This document shows, in pieces, positions 5,703 to 13,070 of a stretch of DNA of 14,088 nt; within the stretch, counting starts at the first letter, position 1, and every line of letters begins with the position of its first letter. Below the pieces are notes generated by a model that ran no database searches, was not told the origin of the DNA, and was given only the letters and a program-made list of their open reading frames with translations. The stretch is from Spirochaetales bacterium (lineage in GTDB: Bacteria > Spirochaetota > Spirochaetia > SZUA-6 > DRHE01). Both the position numbers and the translations under genes were made by a program. The stretch is from the NCBI GenBank assembly GCA_016930895.1, contig JAFGFV010000423.1, forward strand, positions 1 through 14,088, in the 5' to 3' direction.

Positions 5703-8213
5703 GTGGCGGCACAACCCGATGAACACGGCGAGCGGGACACTCTGCGCGCGGAGTTTGAGCGAGAGTGCGTTGAGCGCGGAGGGGTAGATCTCCGCAACAC
5801 CGCTCTCGTAGTACTGGTTTTCTACTCCCTGTTCGCTCTCCTGGACTACGTGCTCTATCCAGATCTCTTCCGGCAGTTTCTGTACCTGCGCCTCGCCGTC
5901 GCCGCAATCAGCGTGTGCCTGTTCTTCGCCTGTCGAATCCCGTTCGTCCAGCGCCACCACCGCGGATTCGCCATGTTCATGTACTTCGCGACTGGGCTCC
6001 CGATCATCGCGATGGTCCATCTCGGTGGAGGGTACGCCAGTCCGTACTACGCAGGGATCAACCTCGTACTGCTAGGCCTGCTGTTTCTGCTTCCGATGGA
6101 CCCCGTCCGGACCGCGATCACCGGGTTCGTGCTGTACGCCTGCTATCTACTGCCGATTCTCCTCCTCCAGGACATCGAGAACCTCCCGATCTTCGTGAAC
6201 AACAATTTCTTCCTGCTCTCGTTCATCCTGGTGACGATTCTGAGCTCGCACCTGGCGACGCGGATGCGATTCAAGGAGTTCAGCGGCCGGTTCAAGCTCG
6301 CGGCCGCGAACGAGGAGCTCAAGAAGCTCGACGTGCTCAAGAGCCAGTTCTTCGCCAACGTGAGCCACGAGGTCCGCACGCCGCTCACCTCGATCCTGGC
6401 GCCGATCCAGAGCCTGTACCAAGGGGACCTGGGCGATCTGTCCGAGGAGCAGCGCGACATGGTGGGGCAAATGTACCGCAACGCCCTGAAGCTCCTGGAC
6501 ATGATCAACCAGATGCTGGACTTCTCGAAGTACGAGGCACGGAGGATGCAGCTGCGGCTCCGGCGTGTAGACCTCCACGAGCTGGCCGAGGATACGGTTT
6601 CGATTTTCCGCGAAGTCACCGAGCGCAAGGGAGTGCGCCTGTTCTGCCTCAGGGACAACGACCCGGGGGTTGTATACCTGGATTCGGAAAAGATCGAACG
6701 CATTCTGACCAATTTGGTCCGCAACGCGATCAAGTTCACGGAAAACGGCTCCATCACCGTGCGGGTAGGCCGAAATCACCGCAAGCTCTACATCGAGGTT
6801 CGAGACACGGGGATCGGGATACCGAGCCAGCATTTGCCCCACATCTTCAAGCGCTTCCAGCAGGTGGATGGCTCCAGCACCCGCAAGTTCGAGGGCACCG
6901 GCCTGGGCCTGACCATCGTCAAGGAAGCGGTGGACCTCATGCAGGGCAGCGTCTCGGTGCAGAGCGAGGAAGGCAGGGGCACGAGTTTCCGCGTAGAGCT
7001 GCCGGCCAATCTCGAGGTGCTGGCCAAGGATGCCCTGATCGACCGCCGCAGGATTCAGCGGCGCACGGGCGAAGACAGCTACAAGGGCGCCGAACGGCGT
7101 CGAGCGGTGCGCCGCAGGGACGACCGCACCCGTGTGAGCGTGGACGACATGGCCGTGGTCGAGCAGATGCCGGATGTTCTCGTCGACGCCCAGGAGGAAG
7201 AACTGCCGCTCGCTCCGGCGGCGGACCACGTGCTGCTGGTAGAGGACAATGCCGACCTGCGCAACTACGTCAGCAAGATGCTGCGTCGCTTCGGTCACCG
7301 GGTCAGTACCGCGCACGACGGCCTGGAGGGCTGGGAGCAGGCCCGCCGGGACCCGCCGGACGTCATCGTTTCGGACATCATGATGCCCCGCATGGACGGG
7401 TACGAGCTGGTCCAGAAGATCGCCAGAAGCCCCGAAACCTCGCCGATCCCGATCGTACTGATGACCGCGAAGCCGGAGCTGGAGTCCAAGCTCAAGGGAC
7501 TGAAGACCGGGGCGGTGGACTACCTCTCCAAGCCCATCAACATCCGCGAGCTGGATGCCAGGGTCCGCAACCTGATCTCCCTGCGGCAGCTGCAGGAAAG
7601 CCGGGCGCAACAGGCGGAACTGCAGACCCGGATCGAGGAGCTCACCATGGGCTTCTCCAAGTCCCTCGAAATCCGGGACTACGAGACCGCGGAGCATTCG
7701 GATGACGTCCTGAAGTTCGGCACCATGATCGCCGAGGAGATGGGCATCCCGGCCGACCAGACCCTGCGACACTCTCTAGTGCTCCACGACATCGGCAAGA
7801 TCGGCATCCCTGACCATATCCTCCGCAAGCCGGGGCCGCTGGACAAGGAGGAGTGGGCCACCATGAAGCTGCATCCCGAGCTCGGGGCCAACCTGTTGGG
7901 CCAGTTCGACTCCTACAAGGAGATCGCCAACATCGTGCTCGCCCACCAGGAACACTACGACGGAACCGGCTACCCCAACGGGCTCAAGGGCAGCCAGATC
8001 CCCCTCGTGGCCCGCATCATCAGCGTAGCAGACGCCTATCACGCCATGACGAGCGACCGGCCCTACCGCAAGGCCCTCGAGCCGCAACAGGCCCTGGAGG
8101 AGCTGCTCCGCCACCGGGGCACCCAGTTCGATCCCGAGGTCGTAGACCATTTCATCCAGGGCCTCACGCGCAAAGGCATCGTGAAACCGGAGGAACAGCC
8201 CTCCGCCCGATAG
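5703..8213 (+). CDS. Membrane hybrid histidine kinase with receiver and HD-GYP c-di-GMP phosphodiesterase
   Basis: From GTG 5703 the protein has 836 residues. Six hydrophobic helices (about residues 28-200) form a membrane sensor with little extracytoplasmic material. A HisKA dimerisation domain follows (FFANVSHEVRTPL, phospho-acceptor His222), then HATPase_c (N-box Asn341, DTGIGIP from Asp368, GTGLGL 398-403). An arginine-rich linker at about 444-475 leads to a receiver domain (acidic pair 514-515, phospho-acceptor Asp558, Lys610). The C-terminal HD-GYP domain keeps Glu661, His665, His695-Asp696, His724, His748, Asp777 and the DGTGYP signature. By family knowledge it hydrolyses c-di-GMP. The receiver probably gates the phosphodiesterase through phosphorelay within the same protein. 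Position 749 is Gln where many relatives have a second His. The start is uncertain: TTG 5667 is an in-frame alternative with GAGG 12 bases upstream, and the frame stays open further up inside the ACP gene. It follows the ACP gene and may set c-di-GMP for the PilZ fusion. Confidence 0.9.
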   Translation: MAAQPDEHGERDTLRAEFERECVERGGVDLRNTALVVLVFYSLFALLDYVLYPDLFRQFLYLRLAVAAISVCLFFACRIPFVQRHHRGFAMFMYFATGLPIIAMVHLGGGYASPYYAGINLVLLGLLFLLPMDPVRTAITGFVLYACYLLPILLLQDIENLPIFVNNNFFLLSFILVTILSSHLATRMRFKEFSGRFKLAAANEELKKLDVLKSQFFANVSHEVRTPLTSILAPIQSLYQGDLGDLSEEQRDMVGQMYRNALKLLDMINQMLDFSKYEARRMQLRLRRVDLHELAEDTVSIFREVTERKGVRLFCLRDNDPGVVYLDSEKIERILTNLVRNAIKFTENGSITVRVGRNHRKLYIEVRDTGIGIPSQHLPHIFKRFQQVDGSSTRKFEGTGLGLTIVKEAVDLMQGSVSVQSEEGRGTSFRVELPANLEVLAKDALIDRRRIQRRTGEDSYKGAERRRAVRRRDDRTRVSVDDMAVVEQMPDVLVDAQEEELPLAPAADHVLLVEDNADLRNYVSKMLRRFGHRVSTAHDGLEGWEQARRDPPDVIVSDIMMPRMDGYELVQKIARSPETSPIPIVLMTAKPELESKLKGLKTGAVDYLSKPINIRELDARVRNLISLRQLQESRAQQAELQTRIEELTMGFSKSLEIRDYETAEHSDDVLKFGTMIAEEMGIPADQTLRHSLVLHDIGKIGIPDHILRKPGPLDKEEWATMKLHPELGANLLGQFDSYKEIANIVLAHQEHYDGTGYPNGLKGSQIPLVARIISVADAYHAMTSDRPYRKALEPQQALEELLRHRGTQFDPEVVDHFIQGLTRKGIVKPEEQPSAR

Positions 8214-8283
8214 GGTCTCCGGGGGTCTCCGTCGCCCTGGGACGAGGGCTCACGGGCAGACCGTCGGCCGCCTCGGCAACCTA
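8214..8283. other. Convergent intergenic spacer with short tandem repeat and GC hairpin
   Basis: The spacer between the convergent kinase and hemW genes opens with a tandem GGGTCTCCG (8213-8221 and 8223-8231). It can fold GCCCT (8234-8238) against AGGGC (8245-8249), with GGTCT (8224-8228) against AGACC (8258-8262) around it. There is no T-tract on either strand, so it is not a standard intrinsic terminator. Confidence 0.3.
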
Positions 8284-9549
8284 TCACCCCCAACGGACCA
8301 CCGTGTCCTCCAGTCCCGCGTCAGCCAGGGCGTCCTGGAGCTCCAGCAGCAGGGTGTCGAGGATCATGCGCCCCGCGAAGCTCAGGGCATAACGCTCTCT
8401 GTCCGGCTCGCACCATCCCCTCTCGACCCATCTCTGCCACACGACCGGCACCACTTGCGGCAGATCGCGGCCGAATCGGGCGGCAAACCCGGCAGCGTCG
8501 ATCCCCTGGCGGAGCCGCAGTCCCATCATCAGGGTTTCGAACAGAAACTCCCGCGGCGACACCTCCTCGACCTCCAGGCCCCAGCAGCAGGCCGGGCCCT
8601 CGAGGAAACGCCGTAGGGACCTGGGGTTGACGAGCCGCAGGACCTCCGTCTGCCCCTGGAGGGCGGGGCTATCGGGCCCGCCCGGCAGCGTCGAGGCCGC
8701 AGAGGGTCCGCACCCCAGGTAGGGCTCCAGGCGCCAGTAGCGCAGGTTGTGGCGGGATTCATGGCCTGGCCGGGCGAAGTTCGAGATCTCGTAATTCCGG
8801 TATCCGCGCTCCTCCAGCCAGCGCTGGCCCCGCAGCCACAAGCGGTCCTGGCGATCCGGATCGATGTCCCGGGCAAGCGGGTGCTCCGGATCGTCCAGGC
8901 TCAGGGAGTACAGTGACACATGCCCGGGGCCGTAGTCCACAATCTCCTCGAGGTCCCGGTACAGGGAACGCCACTCCTGCCCGGGGGTGCCGGACATCAC
9001 GTCCACATTGACCTCCCCGCCCCAGCGGTCCCTGAGGAGCTCCAGTGCCCGCCGGGACTCCTTAGGGCCTGCGGGCCTGCCCAGAGTCGACAGAATCCCG
9101 TCGTCCAGGCTCTGAATCCCCACGCTCAGACGTGTGACCCCCCGGGCGGTGCAGACGGCCAGATGCTCCGCGTTCAGTGACTCCGGGTTCGCCTCCACGG
9201 TCCACTCCGCGGGGGCCGCGGGAGAGCCATCGCCACCCTCGAGGACTCCGCCGGCCTGCTGGAAGCGCTCGATGGCCTCCAGCAGGCGGTCCAGCTGGTC
9301 CGGCGCGAGCAAGCTCGGGGTCCCGCCCCCGACGTAGACTGTCTCGACCCGAGTCGGGGCCACGAGACGGGCAAAGTACGCGAGCTGGGTCTCGACTTGG
9401 GCCAGGACCTCTCGCACCAGCTCCGGCGCCGGTTGCGGGACCGAGAAGAAGTCGCAGTACGGGCACTTGGAACGGCAGAACGGGACGTGGACGTACAGGG
9501 AGAGGGAGGCAGGAGGGCGCAGGGCCAGGGATCTACAGTTGACCGCCAC
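8284..9549 (-). CDS. hemW: HemW-like radical SAM heme chaperone
   Basis: This is a 421-residue radical SAM protein. The iron-sulfur motif is CRSKCPYCDF (Cys25, Cys29, Cys32), with Phe rather than a fourth Cys after the last cysteine. That form is typical of HemW and differs from the CxxxCxxCxC of true HemN coproporphyrinogen dehydrogenases. Further HemW features are YVGGGTPS, the GVTRLSVGIQSLDD strand, and the NYEISNFARPG segment followed by HNLRYW and GCGPSAAS. HemW proteins bind heme and are thought to deliver it to respiratory proteins; many are misnamed coproporphyrinogen oxidase. The GTG start at 9549 lies inside the end of the upstream signal peptidase gene, a 17-base overlap that suggests translational coupling. 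No strong ribosome site is visible. It is the last gene of the minus-strand operon. Confidence 0.88.
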   Translation of the reverse strand: MAVNCRSLALRPPASLSLYVHVPFCRSKCPYCDFFSVPQPAPELVREVLAQVETQLAYFARLVAPTRVETVYVGGGTPSLLAPDQLDRLLEAIERFQQAGGVLEGGDGSPAAPAEWTVEANPESLNAEHLAVCTARGVTRLSVGIQSLDDGILSTLGRPAGPKESRRALELLRDRWGGEVNVDVMSGTPGQEWRSLYRDLEEIVDYGPGHVSLYSLSLDDPEHPLARDIDPDRQDRLWLRGQRWLEERGYRNYEISNFARPGHESRHNLRYWRLEPYLGCGPSAASTLPGGPDSPALQGQTEVLRLVNPRSLRRFLEGPACCWGLEVEEVSPREFLFETLMMGLRLRQGIDAAGFAARFGRDLPQVVPVVWQRWVERGWCEPDRERYALSFAGRMILDTLLLELQDALADAGLEDTVVRWG

Positions 9550-10282
9550 GCGAGAACGGCCAGTAGCGGTACAGCACTCGGGCCACGATGCGCTCGCGTT
9601 CGACCGGCCCCCAGGAGCGGGAGTCGCTCGACGAGGGTCGATTATCGCCGAGCAAGAAGTACTCCCCGTCGGCCAGGGTCAGCGCCTCCACATCCCCCGA
9701 GAAGGGGAACTCCTTGCGCCAGCCCGCGGGCAGCGCCGTCCTCACGACATCGTACGGAGTCTCGCTCAGCTCGGTTTCCGGCCGGAAGTCAGCGGCTCCC
9801 GCGGGGCGGACAAACGCCAGGTAGTCATGCAGAAGCACCGTGTCCCCGGGCACGGCCACGACGCGCTTGACCATGTAGCGGGGCACCCGGCTCCCGATGG
9901 CATCGCGCACCAGGCTGCCCCGCTGGAGCGTGAAGACCCGGACCAGAGGCTCGAACAGGGCCACCACGGCGGGGGGCCGGGGATAGATCGGCGACTGGAT
10001 CACGACCACGTCGCCGCGCCGCGGCTCCCGCAGGGCCGGAAAACGGCCCCGAAAGAACAGAATCCGGGAACCGTAGACAAGCGGCGAAACGAGCACCCGG
10101 TCCCGGGGCAGCAAGAGCGGCTGCATCGAAGCGGATTGCACCTGGAACGCCGTCAGGAACATGCTCGTGATCAGGAGATACAGGACTACGAAGAGGATCA
10201 GGATCTTGAGCAAGGGCCGCAGAACTCCCCGACCCACGTGCGAGCGCAACCCGCTGCTGTAGCGCTCGTAGCTCGTGAACAT
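9533..10282 (-). CDS. lepB: Signal peptidase I (second, compact paralogue)
   Basis: This 249-residue membrane serine protease cleaves signal peptides from exported proteins. A single membrane helix lies at about residues 24-46. The catalytic serine is Ser52 in QSASMQP, and the general base is Lys139 in YMVKRVVAVPGD. The C-terminal signature box GDNRPSSSDSRSWGPV is complete. All catalytic elements are present, so it should be active. Its ATG directly abuts the TAG of the upstream signal peptidase gene (TAGATG), so the two are almost certainly co-translated. Its 3' end overlaps hemW. Having two distinct paralogues side by side suggests division of labour over substrates, which cannot be judged from sequence. 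Confidence 0.93.
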   Translation of the reverse strand: MFTSYERYSSGLRSHVGRGVLRPLLKILILFVVLYLLITSMFLTAFQVQSASMQPLLLPRDRVLVSPLVYGSRILFFRGRFPALREPRRGDVVVIQSPIYPRPPAVVALFEPLVRVFTLQRGSLVRDAIGSRVPRYMVKRVVAVPGDTVLLHDYLAFVRPAGAADFRPETELSETPYDVVRTALPAGWRKEFPFSGDVEALTLADGEYFLLGDNRPSSSDSRSWGPVERERIVARVLYRYWPFSRGGQL

Positions 10283-11305
10283 CTACCGCACGACCCCGAA
10301 GCGGGTCAACGGCCAGTAACGGAACAGTGCCCGCCCGAGAACCTTGTCCATGTGCACGGAGCCGAAATACCGGGCATCCCGCGAGTCGTCCCGATTGTCC
10401 CCCATGGGGAATACACGGTTGTCCGGGACGTACCACCCCTGCTCCAGCTGCCGCCACTGGGACTGAAAGAGCATGCTCTGGGGCTTGAGAGCGTGCAGCG
10501 TGCGGTACCGCCAGGTTTCCAGATACGCGTTGTCCACCAGGACGCGTTGCCGCCAGGTTGCCAAGCCGTCCTCGTTCCGGCTGATCGAGAAGTAGCGTTC
10601 CGCCGCCCGGCGCTCTTGCTCCGAGGGCTCCAGACGGGCATCCAGCAGGGCCAAAGCCACGCCGGCCCGGCGAAAATACGGGTACGTGTCTGGCGAGAAC
10701 TCACGCCGAAGCGTGTACTCCATGCCGAGCATGCGCTGCAGTTCCTCCTCCGCTACCCAGCGGTCCATGCCGGGCAGCAGGAACTCCACGTTGCCCCTGT
10801 CCAGACGCAGCCGGTCTCCGGGCATGCCGACGGCGCGTTTGATCAGGAAATGATGCTTGGGATTGCCGAACTCGTCCCGGTCGATGTCCACCAGAGACAG
10901 GGTGACCATGTAGATGATCCTCTGGAGGATGTCCTTGACCGGTCCGATCGGGATGTATGAAGGGTTCTCGAAGATGATGATCTCCCCCCGCCGGGGCTCA
11001 CGAAAGCCATCGATCTTCATGATGCCGGGCAGCAGCTCGGGACCGTAGATCAGCTTGTTCACGAAGATCCGGTCACCGATCCGCAGGGTGGAGACCATGG
11101 ACTGCGACGGGATCTGATAGGCTTGGACCAGAAACTGGTTGATCAGCAGCACGATCAGCACCGCGGACAGGATCGCTTCCACCCAGTCCACCACGGGGTT
11201 CTTGCGCTTCTGTTTTTCCTTTCGGATGAGCCGCCGGCGCTTGCGCCAGCTCAGGAAACGCTCCGTGGTCTCCTGAACTCCGCGGCTCCACTGGGTCCAC
11301 GTCAC
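10283..11305 (-). CDS. lepB: Signal peptidase I (first, enlarged paralogue)
   Basis: Starting at GTG 11305 the protein has 340 residues. A basic amino-terminal segment (about 21-36) precedes one membrane helix (about 41-62), giving cytoplasmic N-in topology. Catalytic Ser69 is in IPSQSM and Lys156 in FLIKRAVGMPGD. The signature box MGDNRDDSRDARYFG lies near 301-315. Between the lysine box and that signature is an insertion of about 130 residues (about 170-295), rich in charged and aromatic residues, which makes this a long form of the enzyme. The segment LQRIIYMVTLSLVDIDRDE resembles what I recall of spirochaetal signal peptidases. The frame stays open to 11497, but that extension would overlap the divergent gene and reads like non-protein sequence. 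GTG 11305 has GAGG six bases upstream. It is the first gene of a three-gene operon. Confidence 0.92.
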   Translation of the reverse strand: MTWTQWSRGVQETTERFLSWRKRRRLIRKEKQKRKNPVVDWVEAILSAVLIVLLINQFLVQAYQIPSQSMVSTLRIGDRIFVNKLIYGPELLPGIMKIDGFREPRRGEIIIFENPSYIPIGPVKDILQRIIYMVTLSLVDIDRDEFGNPKHHFLIKRAVGMPGDRLRLDRGNVEFLLPGMDRWVAEEELQRMLGMEYTLRREFSPDTYPYFRRAGVALALLDARLEPSEQERRAAERYFSISRNEDGLATWRQRVLVDNAYLETWRYRTLHALKPQSMLFQSQWRQLEQGWYVPDNRVFPMGDNRDDSRDARYFGSVHMDKVLGRALFRYWPLTRFGVVR

Positions 11306-11311
11306 CGATAG

Positions 11312-11315
11312 CCTC
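11312..11315 (-). promoter_or_regulatory. Ribosome binding site deciding the lepB start
   Basis: On the minus strand GAGG lies six bases before the GTG at 11305. This supports that start over the long upstream extension of the same frame. Confidence 0.6.
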
Positions 11316-11324
11316 GCCTGCAGG

Positions 11325-11355
11325 AGCCTACCACACATCCCTCCGCGTTGACAAG
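11325..11355 (-). promoter_or_regulatory. Candidate minus-strand promoter for the lepB–lepB–hemW operon
   Basis: On the minus strand TTGTCA (11350-11355, five of six -35 matches) is followed after 19 bases by the weak -10-like TAGGCT (11325-11330). The predicted start near 11318 leaves a short leader holding GAGG. Its -35 box overlaps that of the divergent plus-strand promoter. Confidence 0.3.
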
Positions 11356-11377
11356 GATCGAGGGGCGCGCCTATACT
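11348..11377 (+). promoter_or_regulatory. Strong sigma-70-like promoter of the PEGA/SUMF1 gene
   Basis: A perfect TTGACA (11348-11353) is followed after 18 bases by TATACT (11372-11377, five of six). The ATG at 11385 starts 7 bases after the -10 box, so transcription is predicted to begin at the start codon. No Shine-Dalgarno sequence precedes the ATG. This is the clearest leaderless candidate in the window. Confidence 0.6.
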
Positions 11378-11384
11378 CCTGGGC

Positions 11385-13070
11385 ATGTCCAAGGGAAAGC
11401 GAAAGACGCGCAGGAAACCCCCTGCCCGTGGCGTCCCCGGTCCGCGCAAGAGCGAAGAAACCCAATCCGCAGACCTCTCCGCGGAAGTGCGTCTCAAGCC
11501 GCTGCTTGGAGTCTCCCCGGGCGTCTATCTGACCGTCCTGTACGCCATCCTCGTCCTGTTCATCCTGTTCATGCTCCTCTTCTACAAGGGCATCCGCGAC
11601 CAGGGCACCTTTCTCGAGGTTCACAGCTTTCCCCCCGGCGCGGCCGTTCAGGTAGACGGAATCTACGCCGGCTCCACACCGTGCGAGATTCTGATCAAGA
11701 ACGGACACCCCTCCATCCGGGTCTCCAAACCCTTCTTCCAGCCCCAAGTCCTGGAGGACGAGTTCTCCGGCCGCATATTCGCCACGCTCTTCGTCAAGCC
11801 CAAGCGCTCCTGGGACGTTGACCTGAAGGTGCAGGATCCGGAAGCACTAGCGGCGAACGCGCTTCGCGACTTCGCCGCTAGCCCTCAGATCCCGGAAGTC
11901 CTCTGGCAGACGGCCCTGGCCGCCTACCATGCAACGCCAGAAACCCGAGCTCATTTGGGTGGTTTTTTAGACAATTCAAAGTATTTTGTCACTGATTCTC
12001 TCCAGCTGAACGACCTGATTCGCGCTCGCGCCATTCTCGATGCTGGCTCGCAGGTGCTGACCCCTACCAGCTTACTGGCCACCGTTCGCTATTTCATACA
12101 TGCTAATAGTGATTATGACAACATTCCCTTCTGGTTGCCCGTGGTACTCCCCGAAGACAAGGCGAGAGCGCTCGTTCAGGGTGAACCGTTCGCTGCCTTC
12201 CTGGCCCGGTACCGGGACCGTCACCAGGCGGCGCTGCGCTCCGCCCAGGGCGACCGCCCGAGGGCCGGCGGGGCCCCGCTGACGCTCTCGGGTCTGACCT
12301 TTCGGCCCGTACCCGAGGGCACCCTGCTCCAGGGGGCGAGCCAGGAGGACACGCTCAACGTGCAGATTCCTCACCCGGTGGCGGTCGAGCCCATCTACGT
12401 CAGCGCCACCGAGGTCCCGGTGGAGCTGTACGCCCGGTTCCTGCAGGAGAATCCGCAGTGGGGACACGGCAGTCTGCCCGCGCTGCAGGAGGAGGAGCTG
12501 GTCTCCGAGGAGTACCTGCAGGATTGGAGCGGGGACACCCCTGCCCCCGAGCAAGCCGGCCTTCCGGTGGTCAACGTCTCCTATTACGCTGCCGAGGCGT
12601 TCTGCGCCTGGTTCACGGAGAGACTCCCGGGCTCACTCAGCGGGTATGTGGCCCGGCTTCCGAGGGAATCCGAGTGGGAGTGGGCCGCGCGCGGGGGCCT
12701 GGTGGGCCGGCCCTACCCTTCGGGTGACAGTCCGGCCGGGGCCGTGTTTCTGGGCCCCGACATTGCCGGCCCGGCGCCGGTGGGGGCTTCTACGCCCAAC
12801 GGCTTTGGGCTCCAGGACATGGCCGGGAACGTCTGGGAGTGGTGCTCGGACTGGTATTCCCCGGTGCGATACCTCTTCACCTCCTGGGATCCTGAGCTGA
12901 ATGCCGCCGGCGGCGGGAGGCCGCCCATGGGATTCGAGAAGGTCGTTCGGGGCGGGTCCTGGAGCAACGAGCGAGAGCTCGTCCGGGTGTATACCCGGGG
13001 CTCGCAGCCCCCCTCCTGGTGTACTCCGTACCTGGGGTTTCGCGTCGTCCTGGCAAGGGCTGATCGGTGA
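11385..13070 (+). CDS. Membrane-anchored PEGA and SUMF1-like (formylglycine-generating-type) domain protein
   Basis: This is a 561-residue protein. A strongly basic amino terminus precedes one membrane helix at about 48-68. A PEGA domain follows at about 76-122 (VHSFPPGAAVQVDGIYAGSTPC), a surface or periplasmic beta fold. A middle region (about 150-290) is not recognised. The SUMF1/FGE-sulfatase fold spans about 302-558, with markers LPVVNVSYYAAEAFCAWF, RLPRESEWEWAARGG, NGFGLQDMAGNVWEWCSDW, VVRGGSWSNERE and LGFRVV. In true formylglycine-generating enzymes two copper-binding cysteines lie after the GGS strand. Here that stretch reads SNERELVRVYTRG and lacks them, so sulfatase activation is unlikely and a binding or structural role is more probable. 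Bases 11941-12120 are AT-rich compared with the rest of the gene. Its stop overlaps the smpB start by four bases. Confidence 0.85.
   Translation: MSKGKRKTRRKPPARGVPGPRKSEETQSADLSAEVRLKPLLGVSPGVYLTVLYAILVLFILFMLLFYKGIRDQGTFLEVHSFPPGAAVQVDGIYAGSTPCEILIKNGHPSIRVSKPFFQPQVLEDEFSGRIFATLFVKPKRSWDVDLKVQDPEALAANALRDFAASPQIPEVLWQTALAAYHATPETRAHLGGFLDNSKYFVTDSLQLNDLIRARAILDAGSQVLTPTSLLATVRYFIHANSDYDNIPFWLPVVLPEDKARALVQGEPFAAFLARYRDRHQAALRSAQGDRPRAGGAPLTLSGLTFRPVPEGTLLQGASQEDTLNVQIPHPVAVEPIYVSATEVPVELYARFLQENPQWGHGSLPALQEEELVSEEYLQDWSGDTPAPEQAGLPVVNVSYYAAEAFCAWFTERLPGSLSGYVARLPRESEWEWAARGGLVGRPYPSGDSPAGAVFLGPDIAGPAPVGASTPNGFGLQDMAGNVWEWCSDWYSPVRYLFTSWDPELNAAGGGRPPMGFEKVVRGGSWSNERELVRVYTRGSQPPSWCTPYLGFRVVLARADR
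13055..13059 (+). promoter_or_regulatory. Ribosome binding site of smpB
   Basis: AAGGG lies seven bases before the GTG start of smpB, inside the end of the preceding gene. It supports the overlapping GTGA start. Confidence 0.55.

Noticed and set aside
4255..5907. 550-codon minus-strand frame across ligase, ACP and kinase start
   Set aside because: It spans three well-supported plus-strand genes and shows no protein family motif.
6147..7772. 541-codon minus-strand frame opposite the hybrid kinase
   Set aside because: Antisense shadow; the plus strand has intact H, N, G, receiver and HD-GYP motifs.
9467..10960. 497-codon plus-strand frame opposite the signal peptidases
   Set aside because: Antisense to two complete signal peptidase genes; no recognisable features.
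11306..11497. Amino-terminal extension of the first signal peptidase
   Set aside because: It would overlap the divergent gene and promoter. The extra sequence is not signal-peptidase-like, and GTG 11305 has a well-placed ribosome site.
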